DNA from: Candidatus Acidiferrales bacterium | GTDB taxonomy: Bacteria; Acidobacteriota; Terriglobia; Acidiferrales; DATBWB01 | DNA length: 39,447 nucleotides | Assembly (NCBI GenBank): GCA_036514995.1 | Contig: DATBWB010000107.1 | Location: 1-39,447, forward strand | Direction: 5' to 3' | In this document: positions 22,001 to 29,778 of the stretch, piece by piece | How positions within the stretch are numbered: the first letter of the stretch is position 1 | Layout of the letters: each line of letters opens with the position of its first letter | Notes under the pieces: model-generated | Databases searched by the model: none | What the model saw: the letters and a program-made list of their open reading frames with translations, nothing else | What the model was told of the DNA's origin: nothing | Made by a program: the position numbers and the translations under genes

Positions 22001-22492
22001 CGGAGCTGTTCGCAGGAGCTCGTACGGATCGCGCCCCACCTGCGGTAGCCGAAGCAGATCGTCACGCCGAATCGCGCCGTTGACGCTGGCGCTTTCCGTC
22101 TGCATCCCTGGCGCCGTCTCGGCGGTGACGGTCACAGTTTGTTCGATGGGACCCAGCTCGAGCTTCACATCATATCCGCGGGTCTGCTCGGCCCCCACCA
22201 CCACATCTTTGCCTTCGTGTTTTTTGAAGCCCTGCGCTTCAACTTGAACGGTGTATCTGCCGGGTAGCAAGCCCGCAATCCGGTAGAACCCCGTCTCGCT
22301 CGTGACACTCTCGTAGGTGCGGGCGGTCTCCTGATTGGTCGCCGTCACGCTGGCCTTGGGAACCACGGCGCCAGTCGTATCCAGGACGGTCCCCTGGATG
22401 GCGGCATTGAACTGCGCATGCGCGGGCGCGGCGAGTATCAAAAGAGCTGACACTGCAAAGGCGAAACAGAAAGGACGAATTCGCTGGGTCAT
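19040..22492 (-). CDS. TonB-dependent receptor with carboxypeptidase-regulatory-like domain
   Basis: This is an outer-membrane protein expected to import or bind glycans or other ligands using TonB energy. The 1150-aa protein has a signal peptide (FAFAVSALLILAAPAHAQ) and then an Ig-like CarboxypepD_reg domain (IQGTVLDTTGAVVPKASVTATN...GFYRIAGLLPGRYTVQVEA, about residues 30-105). A plug region follows (IRRDDLLRLPQVGRDPYELLRTAPGV, NYTIDGVSVNS) and a long beta-barrel ending in the aromatic-rich VVEFQMRFSF. This layout is typical of Acidobacteriota. ATG 22492 is preceded by GGAGG. The LacI-type operator and promoter at 22795-22850 control it. A large opposite-strand frame here is only a codon-bias shadow. 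The ligand is unknown; the enzyme neighbours suggest oligosaccharides. Confidence 0.93.
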   Translation of the reverse strand: MTQRIRPFCFAFAVSALLILAAPAHAQFNAAIQGTVLDTTGAVVPKASVTATNQETARTYESVTSETGFYRIAGLLPGRYTVQVEAQGFKKHEGKDVVVGAEQTRGYDVKLELGPIEQTVTVTAETAPGMQTESASVNGAIRRDDLLRLPQVGRDPYELLRTAPGVFGDSARSGAGQAVPLPNNAGPGGSNTSIFQVENQVQVSANGQRVSANNYTIDGVSVNSLTWGGAALVTPNQESVKEVQVLSSSYSAEDGRNTGAHVKVVSQNGTNDFHGSAIYKHGDPGLNSFNKYGGPGGALPVRVGNKIRQFGGSVGGPVLKEKLFFFFSYEGLRVNNSDVSSPVFIETQQFRDLVINQRSGGITARIFGQPGIAPRVDATLAPTCANFSPAECQIAGQGMDIGSLTLGLGQYNPLGNALGGGFDGVADIQRVQLLLPSRIRGHQYNTRIDYHLGRNQFAYSLYVTKQNNLGGADESGRSRPMNDLTFKPFNTSMTATWIRTLTSTMLNETRFNFTRFAADQVADSGGTNFGIPRVEVEGLPFDRIRFGPNWSETTPGVFAQNIFEFRDVLSKVFGSHGLKGGIELRWEQDNNNLGGGARPLYSLHRLWNLANDTPIFEQINADPRTGGPANAQRYFRTRYVGFFVQDDWKFRPNLTFNVGLRYEYFSPLREKGNRITNLIFTPPNLAAGRVQSVDELFEPDRNNFAPRLGFAWSPTFFENKMVIRGGFGVAFNRIPQVGFSNSRGNPPEFARYNICCGTTGVGGESWGSPFAGGVITYVLGSSTSPTSYPVNPALGVGIDPNTGGVLGRSVEIYGSPSRNPNAYVYLWSLETEYELPWRLFGSLGYQASSSHKLIRIVNQNFLYPVNPGFYATYFPTPDVNANFNAMLVRVRRPFAQGFQVEGAYRWSKSIDTLSNEGPGAQTNQTNPAFLDSERGPSDFDATHHFTFIALWDLPILRNRTDWVGKLLGGWQINAILSAHSGFPWTPVTGRVSSVPVTGADTIRPARPSAYFGGVGDSHDTNTFTRNNGNFPGIQNRSANCPPDPAPSIGDPYFDACTQGPPGIGRNAFRGPRFFGLDFSFVKSTPLPQGWIFSEGTKFDFRANFFNMFNKLNLQPFGFNSASTNIEEPNFGMAARGLAGRVVEFQMRFSF

Positions 22493-22794
22493 GGTCAACC
22501 TCCGAACGCTTCGGCGCTGAAAACTGGCGAGAATCGAGCTCTCACCCCTCAGACTGAAATCTCTGCTGACGCACTACCTGAATTTGGCTAAGTGGCATTC
22601 TCCGGCTGTGCCGGCAATGAGCTTGCCGCGGAATGAGCAGGGAACAAGCGAAGTCGAGGCAACCCTCCTGCATGGCAGCGACACACGCGATCATCAGGTT
22701 AGTCCCAGCCCTCCCGACCGTTCGGCCGGTGGCTGCGATTTTGATTGCCGCGGAGCCTCCGAGAGTTTTTGAATCTGACCGCCGTTGGCTCCAC

Positions 22795-22806
22795 TAAATC
22801 GATTTA
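22795..22806. promoter_or_regulatory. LacI-type operator palindrome
   Basis: TAAATCGATTTA is a perfect 12-bp palindrome with the central CG usual for LacI-family operators. It lies about +8 to +19 relative to the predicted start of the receptor transcript and 79 bases before the lacI-type gene. Repressor bound here would block the receptor promoter and could autoregulate the repressor gene. Confidence 0.65.
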
Positions 22807-22820
22807 ATTGCACTCCTGCC

Positions 22821-22850
22821 CTTCTAGCACCAACCTATTTCTCCTGTCAA
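22821..22850 (-). promoter_or_regulatory. promoter of the TonB receptor gene
   Basis: On the minus strand a perfect TTGACA (22845-22850) and TAGAAG (22821-22826, four of six matches) are separated by 18 bases. Transcription would start near 22814, leaving a leader of about 320 bases (22493-22814). No riboswitch or small gene is recognisable in the leader. Confidence 0.55.
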
Positions 22851-22884
22851 GCAGTTTTTTATTTACTTGGCCGAGGGGCTTGAT

Positions 22885-24024
22885 ATGAAAGGTTCCTTGT
22901 GCGAGACTGCGCTCGTGCTGCGAAAGAAGGCGACGAACGCTCCTGCCTCCCGGCGGGTCGAACCGCCGAACCAGCCTGTCAGCCTGAAGGCGCTGGCTGA
23001 TTACCTTGGGCTTTCTCCTGCCACGGTCTCCTTGGTGATCAACAGATCGCCCGTGGCGGATTCGATTCCGCAGACCACAAAGGACCGGATCTTCCGCGCC
23101 GGCAGGAAACTCAATTACCGCCCGAACTTTTTGGCTCGCTCCCTCAGGAAGCAACGCAGTTTTACGATTGGAGTGGTGGTGCCGGAAGTGAGCGAGGGAT
23201 ATGCCGCACTGGTGATGAGCGGGATTGAGGACCACCTTTTGCAAGAGGGGTATTTTTACCTCGTCGTCAGCCACCGTCACAAGTCCGACTTGATCGACGA
23301 GTATCCGAAGCTCCTCCTTGGGCGGTCGGTCGAGGGGCTCATTGCCGTGGACACGCCGTGCCAGCGGAGTCTCGCGATACCCGTCGTGGCGGTCTCCGGG
23401 CACCACGACGTTAAGGGCGTAACCAACATCGTGCTGAATCATCAGCGCGCAGCAGCCTTAGCGCTGGAGCACTTATTTCAACTGGGCCACCGACGGATCG
23501 CCTTCATCAAAGGGCAGGCGTTCAGCTCTGACACGGAAGTGCGGTGGAATGCCATTTGTGAGGCCGCCCGCCGGCTTGGGTTGTCAGTCAACCCAAGGCT
23601 CACAGCCCAGCTTGAGGGCGACCTTCCTTCGCCCGAGTTGGGCTACGGAGTGACAAAAAAGCTGGCGGCGCGCGAGCCCTTTACGGCGCTGTTTGCCTTC
23701 AACGACATTTCGGCCATCGGGGCAATCCGCGCCTTGCGGGAAGTCGGCTGGCGGGTCCCCGAAGACGTTTCTGTCGTGGGTTTTGATGATATCCAGAGCG
23801 CTGCTTTCCAGAACCCAGGTCTCACGACGGTTCGGCAGCCCCTCCGGAAGATGGGCGAGATTGCCGCCGCAACCGTGCTCCGGCGCATTGCCAGCTCCAC
23901 CAATGCCCGCTATCCGAAGCGAATTACTGTCGAACCGGAGCTGGTCGTTCGTGAATCCACCTGTCAGGCCCCCGTACCGGCTGAGATCGACCGAAGAACT
24001 GGACAGGGCGGGTCGCACAACTGA
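22885..24024 (+). CDS. LacI-family transcriptional repressor
   Basis: This is a sugar-responsive repressor. The 379-aa protein has the LacI helix-turn-helix ([24 protein letters not shown], about 32-55) and the hinge helix [14 protein letters not shown] periplasmic-binding-like sensor follows: [83 protein letters not shown]. An unusual extension of about 30 residues precedes the HTH. ATG 22885 has GAGGGG six bases upstream; a TTG 18 bases earlier is possible. It is divergent from the receptor gene across the operator at 22795-22806 and followed by an MFS permease 58 bases downstream. It is the likely regulator of the locus. Confidence 0.94.
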   Translation: MKGSLCETALVLRKKATNAPASRRVEPPNQPVSLKALADYLGLSPATVSLVINRSPVADSIPQTTKDRIFRAGRKLNYRPNFLARSLRKQRSFTIGVVVPEVSEGYAALVMSGIEDHLLQEGYFYLVVSHRHKSDLIDEYPKLLLGRSVEGLIAVDTPCQRSLAIPVVAVSGHHDVKGVTNIVLNHQRAAALALEHLFQLGHRRIAFIKGQAFSSDTEVRWNAICEAARRLGLSVNPRLTAQLEGDLPSPELGYGVTKKLAAREPFTALFAFNDISAIGAIRALREVGWRVPEDVSVVGFDDIQSAAFQNPGLTTVRQPLRKMGEIAAATVLRRIASSTNARYPKRITVEPELVVRESTCQAPVPAEIDRRTGQGGSHN

Positions 24025-24082
24025 GGGCGAAGAAGTTCACCTCATCTGCCTCACTTTGGTGCGCACCATCCGGGTTGAATGA

Positions 24083-25288
24083 ATGGAGCGAGTTGGCCCC
24101 AGCCCGCAGGCTGACGTTTCTTCCCACCGCGCAACAGCCCTTCTGCATGTCGGCTTTGTCCTAACGGGGATGGTGACAACGCTGCTGGGGCCCATCCTTC
24201 CGGCGCTCTCAGCCAGATGGTCTCTTCCAGATTCGCAGGCTGGTTACCTATTCACGTCGCAGTTTGTCGGCTCGATGACGGGTGTGGCTCTGTTGAGCGC
24301 GTTCCTGCCGCGCTGGGGTTTCCGGTCTTCCTTGATTCTCGGCTTTGGAATGATGGCGGGAGGGGTTGGCGCGCTCGGTTTGGGCAGTTGGCCAATCGGG
24401 CTCATCTCGGTCTTCTGTTATGGTATCGGCCTCGGTGTAACCATTCCTGCCACCAACCTATTGGTCTCGGAAGCCAGCCCCCACCGGCGTGCCGCGGCGC
24501 TCAATATATTGAACCTGGCTTGGGGCATGGGAGCCGTTGCATTCCCCCCTGTTACGGCGCTGTTCCAGCGGACAAGCGGCGTTCACGTCTTGTTGTTTGC
24601 CCTCGGTGCGGCGCTGGGCCTCATGGCGATTTGCCTCGCCCCGGTTTCCTTCTTCAATGTTGGGAACAGGCCTTCACAAGCCAGTCCTCCCTTCCAACCG
24701 CAAGTCAGCGTTTGGAGAAGTCGTTTCCTTCCCATTCTAGGCCTGCTGTTTTTTCTTTATGTTGGCACCGAGAGTGCCTTGGGTGGTTGGGTGGCTTTCT
24801 ACGCCAAAAGCCTGAGTCCAACTCCGGGAACGGTTTGGCTGATAACTCCGTCCTTTTTCTGGGGGGCGCTGCTTCTCGGGAGGGCCCTTGCCCCGGCTGT
24901 CTTGAGACATGTTGCTGAAGCGAAGCTCGTCGTGATGGGACTTGTTATGGCGGCCCTCGGGGTCACGCTTCTTTTGGCCGCAGGGTCGCTGGCTGGTGTC
25001 CTCTCAGGTGTTAGCATTGCCGGCTTGGGCCTTGCCTCCGTGTTTCCCATCACAGTGGCTCTGTTGTCCCACAGCTTTGGCGAGTTGGCGTCACGAGTAG
25101 CCGGAGCAATGTTTGCACTGGGTGCCATGGGCGGCGCAACACTCCCGTGGCTGGTCGGATTCCTGTCAACGCACTTCGGTAGCCTCAATGCAGGGTTAGT
25201 CGTTCCACTGCTTGGCAGCCTCGTTATGGTCGCTTTGCACCTTTCTCATTCGCGATCAAGGACCGGCGGTGCTTTGCAGTTCGGGTAA
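24083..25288 (+). CDS. MFS permease, sugar-transporter-like
   Basis: This is an inner-membrane carrier, probably importing the sugar released by the neighbouring glycosidases. The 401-aa protein has about twelve hydrophobic segments in two halves of six, with a hydrophilic middle loop near FFNVGNRPSQASPPFQPQVSVWRS. It resembles FucP/glucose-galactose-type (FHS) permeases, with GFVLTGMVTTLLGPILPALSARW and SPHRRAAALNILNLAWGMGAVAFP. The MFS class is clear; the substrate is inferred from position behind the lacI-type gene. No strong ribosome binding site is seen before the ATG. After its stop, 25289-25454 contains nothing I can identify before the convergent hspR end. Confidence 0.85.
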   Translation: MERVGPSPQADVSSHRATALLHVGFVLTGMVTTLLGPILPALSARWSLPDSQAGYLFTSQFVGSMTGVALLSAFLPRWGFRSSLILGFGMMAGGVGALGLGSWPIGLISVFCYGIGLGVTIPATNLLVSEASPHRRAAALNILNLAWGMGAVAFPPVTALFQRTSGVHVLLFALGAALGLMAICLAPVSFFNVGNRPSQASPPFQPQVSVWRSRFLPILGLLFFLYVGTESALGGWVAFYAKSLSPTPGTVWLITPSFFWGALLLGRALAPAVLRHVAEAKLVVMGLVMAALGVTLLLAAGSLAGVLSGVSIAGLGLASVFPITVALLSHSFGELASRVAGAMFALGAMGGATLPWLVGFLSTHFGSLNAGLVVPLLGSLVMVALHLSHSRSRTGGALQFG

Positions 25289-25454
25289 ACGAGACCTTGG
25301 AGATAGCCCTCACATCCAGCATTTGGTGACCACGCTTGAGCGCAGAGGATTGGGCGAGCGAGAGAATGGGAATTCACCGGCCCGGGTGCGTACGAACTTG
25401 GTCAGCAACGGCGCGTCTCTTGCCCTCTCGAAGATTTGGAGACGTCGCGCGGCG

Positions 25455-25904
25455 CTACCTCTCAGCGCTTTTCTTTTTTCCCTTTTCGCTTTTCGCCTCG
25501 CCCTGGCGGGACTCGGCCTCTTCGATGCGGATCACTTTCGGCGGCCCGACGCGGACCAGGGCATTCCGAAAACGCTCTTCGGCGGCGCGGCCGTGCATCT
25601 GGGTGAGCTCTCTCTTGATGAACTCAACAAACTGCTCCATCTCGCGCTGCATCTCCGCCATGTGTTCGCGCATGTTCAGGACGATCTCGATGCCGGCCAA
25701 ATTGACGCCGAGGTCGCGCGAGAGGTTGAGGATCACTTCCAGCCGCTCGAGGTCCCGGTCGCTGTAGAGACGCGTATTGCCCTGGCTGCGCGAGGGCTTC
25801 AGCAACCCTTCCCGCTCATAAAGCCGCAAAGTTTGCGGATGGATCTTGTACAGCTCCGCCACGGCGGAGATCATGTAGCCCGCTTTGGCTCTTTTCTTGG
25901 CCAT
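25455..25904 (-). CDS. hspR: heat-shock repressor HspR (MerR family)
   Basis: HspR represses dnaK operons by binding HAIR sites, with DnaK as co-repressor. The 149-aa protein has a MerR-type HTH: YMISAVAELYKIHPQTLRLYEREGLLKPSRSQGNTRLYSDRDLERLEVI. LSRDLGVNLAGIEIVLNMREHMAEMQREMEQFVEFI follows, and the tail is Lys/Glu-rich. The IHPQTLRLYEREGL wording is specific for HspR. It is the last gene of dnaK-dnaJ-hspR, 72 bases after dnaJ, the arrangement known from actinobacteria. A HAIR-like site overlaps the dnaK promoter at 29645-29674, which supports an autoregulatory loop. Confidence 0.93.
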   Translation of the reverse strand: MAKKRAKAGYMISAVAELYKIHPQTLRLYEREGLLKPSRSQGNTRLYSDRDLERLEVILNLSRDLGVNLAGIEIVLNMREHMAEMQREMEQFVEFIKRELTQMHGRAAEERFRNALVRVGPPKVIRIEEAESRQGEAKSEKGKKKSAER

Positions 25905-25976
25905 ACTCCAGCGCTGAATGCCGAAAGTGCTCTCCGCCAGGTGACCGATCGTCCGTCGTCAACGAACGAAGAACGA

Positions 25977-27113
25977 TCACGTGGCCGTTCGCGAAAACAA
26001 GTCCTTCCTTGGATCGTCCGGGTTCAGACGGTTCAGTTCGCGCAAGAGTTCCTTCGATCTCTCATCGGCAATGCGCGGCACCACGATTTGCATTTCAACA
26101 TAGTGGTCCCCCCGCCGCCCGGTGCGCGCTGAGGGAGGGCCTTTTTCGCGCAAGCGCAGTTTCTGCCCGCTCTGCGTCCCGGGCGGGATGCGCAGCAGCG
26201 CCCGGCCGTCAATCGTGGGCACCTCGATCTTGGTGCCGAGCGCTGCCTCCATGACTGTCACCGGAACTTTCGTATGGATGTCGTCGCCGCGGCGCTCGAA
26301 ATAAGGGTGCGCGCCCACGTTCGTGATAATGAAGAGATCGCCGGGCGGCGCTCCCTGGGTACCCGCGTTGCCCTTTTGGGGCACGCGCACGCGCGAGCCG
26401 GTCTGGACCCCGGCCATGATCCGCACCTCGAGCGTTTCTGTCCGTCGGAGACGGCCTTCGCCGCCGCAGGTGCGGCAGGCAATCGGCAACCGCCCGCTCC
26501 CGCCGCAGCGCGAGCAGGTCACGTTGAAGCGCATCCGGCCGCTCATTTGCGTCACCTGGCCCGAGCCACCGCAGGCGCTGCAAACTTGTGGGGCGGCCCC
26601 GGCGGTGCCCCGCCCTTGACAGGCATTGCAGCTATCAAGCCGCACAATCGTCAACTTCCGCACGCAACCGCGAATGGCATCCCAGAAGCCGATGTCCACC
26701 TGGTATTCGAGGTCGCTTCCCGGCTCGCGCTCCATCCCCGCAACCGGCCCGCGGCCACGGAAGAATTGCGAGAAGATATCGCGGAAGCTCGAGCCGCCCA
26801 TGGTCGAGAAATCGAATCCGCCAAAACCAAAATGGGTGAAATCCTCGCCCGGCGCCCCGGCGCCCGAACCCGCCTGGATGTTGTCCGAGTAGAAACCGAA
26901 CTGGTCGTACACCTGGCGCTTCTTGGGGTCGGAGAGAACGTCGTAGGCTTCCTGAATATTCTTGAAGCGTTCCTCGGCCGACTTGTCCCCCGGATTCACG
27001 TCGGGATGAAATTTCCGGGCAAGCCGCTTGTAGGCTTTGCGAATGTCGTCCTGGGAAGCGCGGCGGTTCACGCCCAGGGTTTCGTAGAAATCGTGTTTGG
27101 TTGCCGTGGGCAT
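25977..27113 (-). CDS. dnaJ: chaperone protein DnaJ
   Basis: This type I Hsp40 delivers unfolded protein to DnaK and stimulates its ATPase. The 378-aa protein has the J domain with HPD at residues 36-38, a Gly/Phe-rich linker ([15 protein letters not shown]) and four zinc motifs ([32 protein letters not shown]). A C-terminal substrate domain follows with [28 protein letters not shown] and [19 protein letters not shown]. Downstream of dnaK it is separated by a broken four-helix-bundle gene and a palindromic repeat. The ribosome binding site is weak (AGGG 10 bases before the ATG), as expected inside an operon. Confidence 0.97.
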   Translation of the reverse strand: MPTATKHDFYETLGVNRRASQDDIRKAYKRLARKFHPDVNPGDKSAEERFKNIQEAYDVLSDPKKRQVYDQFGFYSDNIQAGSGAGAPGEDFTHFGFGGFDFSTMGGSSFRDIFSQFFRGRGPVAGMEREPGSDLEYQVDIGFWDAIRGCVRKLTIVRLDSCNACQGRGTAGAAPQVCSACGGSGQVTQMSGRMRFNVTCSRCGGSGRLPIACRTCGGEGRLRRTETLEVRIMAGVQTGSRVRVPQKGNAGTQGAPPGDLFIITNVGAHPYFERRGDDIHTKVPVTVMEAALGTKIEVPTIDGRALLRIPPGTQSGQKLRLREKGPPSARTGRRGDHYVEMQIVVPRIADERSKELLRELNRLNPDDPRKDLFSRTAT

Positions 27114-27125
27114 GGGGTTCAGGCC

Positions 27126-27443
27126 CTAACAGGGTGGTGAGAAACCTCCCCGCTCTGTCATTCCGAGGGTCGGCGGTCCTGGCCGACCCGAGGAATCTGC
27201 TTCCTGTTCAGTGCGGGCCATTCGGCACGCCCGGATGATATCGAGATAGTGAAAGCGAGCAAAACCTTCGGCAAGATTGGCTGTAACCGAGCGCGCCGCG
27301 CGAATCATTTGGTCGCCCAAACGTTGTTGCTCCTCACCTGGCAGCCGCTGGCAAAAAGTCTCGATGTCCCTCCGCAGCTCGCGGCACCACTTCCATACTT
27401 CCAAGTTCCTGAAATCGCTGGCCCCGCGAAACTCTTGACCCAC
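27126..27443 (-). pseudogene. truncated four-helix-bundle (23S rRNA IVP-like) gene
   Basis: Four-helix-bundle proteins of this family were first seen as ORFs within intervening sequences of 23S rRNA; their function is unclear. The frame matches the family start FRNLEVWKWCRELRRDIETFCQRLP, GDQMIRAARSVTANLAEGFARFHYLDIIRACRMA. It then breaks off where the third helix should continue. From about 27202 downward it only translates the palindromic repeat at 27157-27202 (EADSSGRPGPPTLGMTE). The last one to two helices are missing, so the gene looks truncated by the repeat. A GTG at 27443 with AGAGG upstream is the likely start. It sits between dnaK and dnaJ, an odd place for such a gene. Confidence 0.7.
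27157..27202. repeat. GTCATTCCGAG-type hairpin repeat
   Basis: GTCATTCCGAG, arms GGTCGGC/GCCGACC around GGTCCTG, then CGAGGAATCTGCTT. The outer arms TTCC/GGAA and inner stem pair, with a short internal mismatch. It is related to the composite repeat at 3913-3990 and forms the broken end of the four-helix-bundle gene. Confidence 0.65.
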
Positions 27444-27632
27444 AAACCTCTTCCCCGCATCTACTGTGGCAGAGCCAATTCCTCTTTGCACTCCCAACGC
27501 TTGCCGTCACTCCCCATCGCGCCAACACGCAGTTTCATCCCAGGCCCAGTTGAGGACAATATTCCTCATCTTTGTGAGCCACTCCATTGCCGGTAAACCA
27601 ATAAACCGATCAACCAATAAACCGGTCAACTG

Positions 27633-29561
27633 CTAGTTCGGCTTTTTCCCCTCATCCACATCTACGAACTCAGCGTCAATGACTTCGCCTTCTTTGCCTT
27701 TTCCCTTCGGGGGTTCTTGAGGGCCCGCCTGAGGGCCGGTTTGCCCGGCGCCCGCGCTGGCGCCAGCCTTCTGGTAGAGCACCTCGGCGATCTTGTGGGT
27801 GGCCCGGGTCAGGCCCTCCAGGGCGCGGTTGATGCGGTCGAGTCCGCCCTCGGCGCTGGCGCGGCGGCACTCTTCGAGAGCGGCTTCGACGGCCTTGGCA
27901 TCCCCTTCCGGGATGCGGTCGCGGTTTTCCTTGAGCAATTTCTCGGTTTGATAGACGAGGGCATCGGCGCGGTTCTTGGCTTCAATCTCCTCGAGCCGCT
28001 TGCGGTCCTCTTCGGCGTGAGCATCGGCATCCTTGCGCATCCGCTCGATTTCCTCTTTGGCAAGCCCGCTCTGGGCCGTGATGGTGATTTTCTGCTCGCG
28101 GTTGGTGCCTAGATCCTTGGCTGTCACATGCAGAATCCCGTTGGCGTCAATATCGAAGGTGACTTCGATTTGGGGCATCCCCCGCGGCGCCAGCGGAATG
28201 CCAACCAATTGGAATTTGCCGAGCGTGCGGTTGTCGTGCGCCAGCGGCCGCTCACCCTGAAGCACGTGGATTTCCACCGAAGTCTGATTGTCCGACGCCG
28301 TCGAGAAGATATCGGTCTTGCGGGTCGGGATGGTGGTGTTCCGCTGGATGAGCGCGGTGGCCACGCCGCCGAGCGTCTCAATGCCCAGCGTCAGGGGTGT
28401 CACGTCCAGCAAAAGCACGTCCTTGATCTCGCGCGAGAGGACGCCGGCCTGGATCGCCGCCCCCACCGCCACGACTTCATCCGGGTGTACGCTCTTGTTT
28501 GGCTCCTTGCCGAAGAGCTGCTTCACCACCTCCACCACCCGCGGGATGCGAGTGGACCCGCCCACCAGAACCACTTCATCAATCTTATCCGGGTTGAGCC
28601 CAGCGTCGGTGAGCGCCTGCTTGCAGGGGCCAACGGTGCGCTGAATGATCTCCTCCATCAACTGCTCGAGCTTCGCCCGGCTGAGTTTCAGCAACAGGTG
28701 CTTGGGCCCGGAAGCGTCGGCGGTGATGAACGGGAGGTTGATCTCGGTCTCCATCACCGTCGAGAGTTCGCACTTTGCCTTCTCCGCCGCTTCCCTCAGG
28801 CGCTGCAGCGCCATTTTGTCTTTCGAAAGGTCAATCCCCTGGTCTTTCTTGAATTCAGAAACGATCCAGTCCATTACCTGGACGTCAATGTCGTCGCCAC
28901 CCAGGTGCGTGTCGCCGGTCGTCGCTTTCACCTGGATCAGCTCTTCGCCCACCTCGAGGATGGAGATGTCAAAGGTTCCGCCGCCAAAGTCATAAACAGC
29001 GATTGTCTCGTCTTTCTTCTTGTCCAGCCCATAAGCCAGCGCAGCGGCCGTCGGCTCGTTGATGATGCGGACGACCTCAAGCCCGGCAATTTCCCCGGCT
29101 GCTTTCGTCGCCTGCCGCTGGCTGTCGTTGAAATAGGCAGGAACGGTGATCACCGCCTTGGTGACCTTCTCGCCCAGATAATCTTCGGCCGCTTGCTTGA
29201 GCTTTTGCAGGACCATCGAGGAAATTTCAGGCGGAGAGTAGTCCTTGCCCATGATCTCGACCCGTGCGTCCCCATTTGGGCCGCCTACGATTTTAAAGGG
29301 AAGCCGCTTTCTCTCTTCGCTGACCTCTTCGGAGCGTCGCCCCATGAAGCGCTTGATGGAATAGACTGTGTTCTCCGGGTTGGTGATAGCCTGGCGCCTG
29401 GCCAACTGGCCCACCAACCGCTCGCCACTCTTGGTAAAGCCCACCACCGAGGGCGTCAGACGGCTTCCTTCCTGGTTGGGGACCACCACCGGCTCACCTG
29501 AAATGACGCAGGCAACGACCGAGAAGGTCGTCCCAAGGTCGATGCCGATAATCTTGCTCAT
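27633..29561 (-). CDS. dnaK: molecular chaperone DnaK (Hsp70)
   Basis: This ATP-driven chaperone folds client proteins and, with HspR, senses heat stress. The 642-aa protein has [13 protein letters not shown] at the N-terminus, the phosphate loop [30 protein letters not shown] and the interdomain linker [15 protein letters not shown]. The substrate domain follows, with a Gly/Pro-rich tail ending [20 protein letters not shown] lies 7 bases before the ATG. The promoter (29645-29673) is a perfect consensus overlapped by a HAIR-like inverted repeat. The co-transcribed genes are a broken four-helix-bundle gene, dnaJ and hspR; no grpE is present here. Confidence 0.98.
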   Translation of the reverse strand: MSKIIGIDLGTTFSVVACVISGEPVVVPNQEGSRLTPSVVGFTKSGERLVGQLARRQAITNPENTVYSIKRFMGRRSEEVSEERKRLPFKIVGGPNGDARVEIMGKDYSPPEISSMVLQKLKQAAEDYLGEKVTKAVITVPAYFNDSQRQATKAAGEIAGLEVVRIINEPTAAALAYGLDKKKDETIAVYDFGGGTFDISILEVGEELIQVKATTGDTHLGGDDIDVQVMDWIVSEFKKDQGIDLSKDKMALQRLREAAEKAKCELSTVMETEINLPFITADASGPKHLLLKLSRAKLEQLMEEIIQRTVGPCKQALTDAGLNPDKIDEVVLVGGSTRIPRVVEVVKQLFGKEPNKSVHPDEVVAVGAAIQAGVLSREIKDVLLLDVTPLTLGIETLGGVATALIQRNTTIPTRKTDIFSTASDNQTSVEIHVLQGERPLAHDNRTLGKFQLVGIPLAPRGMPQIEVTFDIDANGILHVTAKDLGTNREQKITITAQSGLAKEEIERMRKDADAHAEEDRKRLEEIEAKNRADALVYQTEKLLKENRDRIPEGDAKAVEAALEECRRASAEGGLDRINRALEGLTRATHKIAEVLYQKAGASAGAGQTGPQAGPQEPPKGKGKEGEVIDAEFVDVDEGKKPN

Positions 29562-29644
29562 GGAAAAGCCTCCTGAAAGCTACAACTAGCCCAAAATCTA
29601 AAGGATACGTAACATTCTTCCGGGCCACATCTTAGCAAGTAATG

Positions 29645-29673
29645 ATTATATGAATTGAGTCCTCTCCTGTCAA
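29645..29673 (-). promoter_or_regulatory. consensus sigma70 promoter of the dnaK operon
   Basis: On the minus strand TTGACA (29668-29673), 17 bases and TATAAT (29645-29650) form a perfect promoter. Transcription should start near 29638, giving a 77-base leader. Such strength fits a promoter held down by a repressor rather than read by a heat-shock sigma factor. Confidence 0.85.
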
Positions 29674-29674
29674 G
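29654..29674. promoter_or_regulatory. HAIR-like HspR operator
   Basis: ATTGAGT, seven bases (CCTCTCC), TGTCAAG. The HAIR consensus is CTTGAGT-N7-ACTCAAG, so six of seven and five of seven positions match with the exact spacer. It covers the -35 box and spacer of the dnaK promoter. Confidence 0.7.
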
Positions 29675-29778
29675 GATAATTCTATGGCTCCTCCGCAGGT
29701 TCCCAAGTTGTTCCTTTTTTGTTACTTGCGGGACAAGGCTCCTGAGAGTACCCTGGCTGGACGGCACTAACACGTGGT

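Noticed and set aside
29760-29770. ACGGCACTA as a second end of the IS630-like element
   Set aside because: The match is nine bases only, without the rest of the inverted repeat or a partner end.
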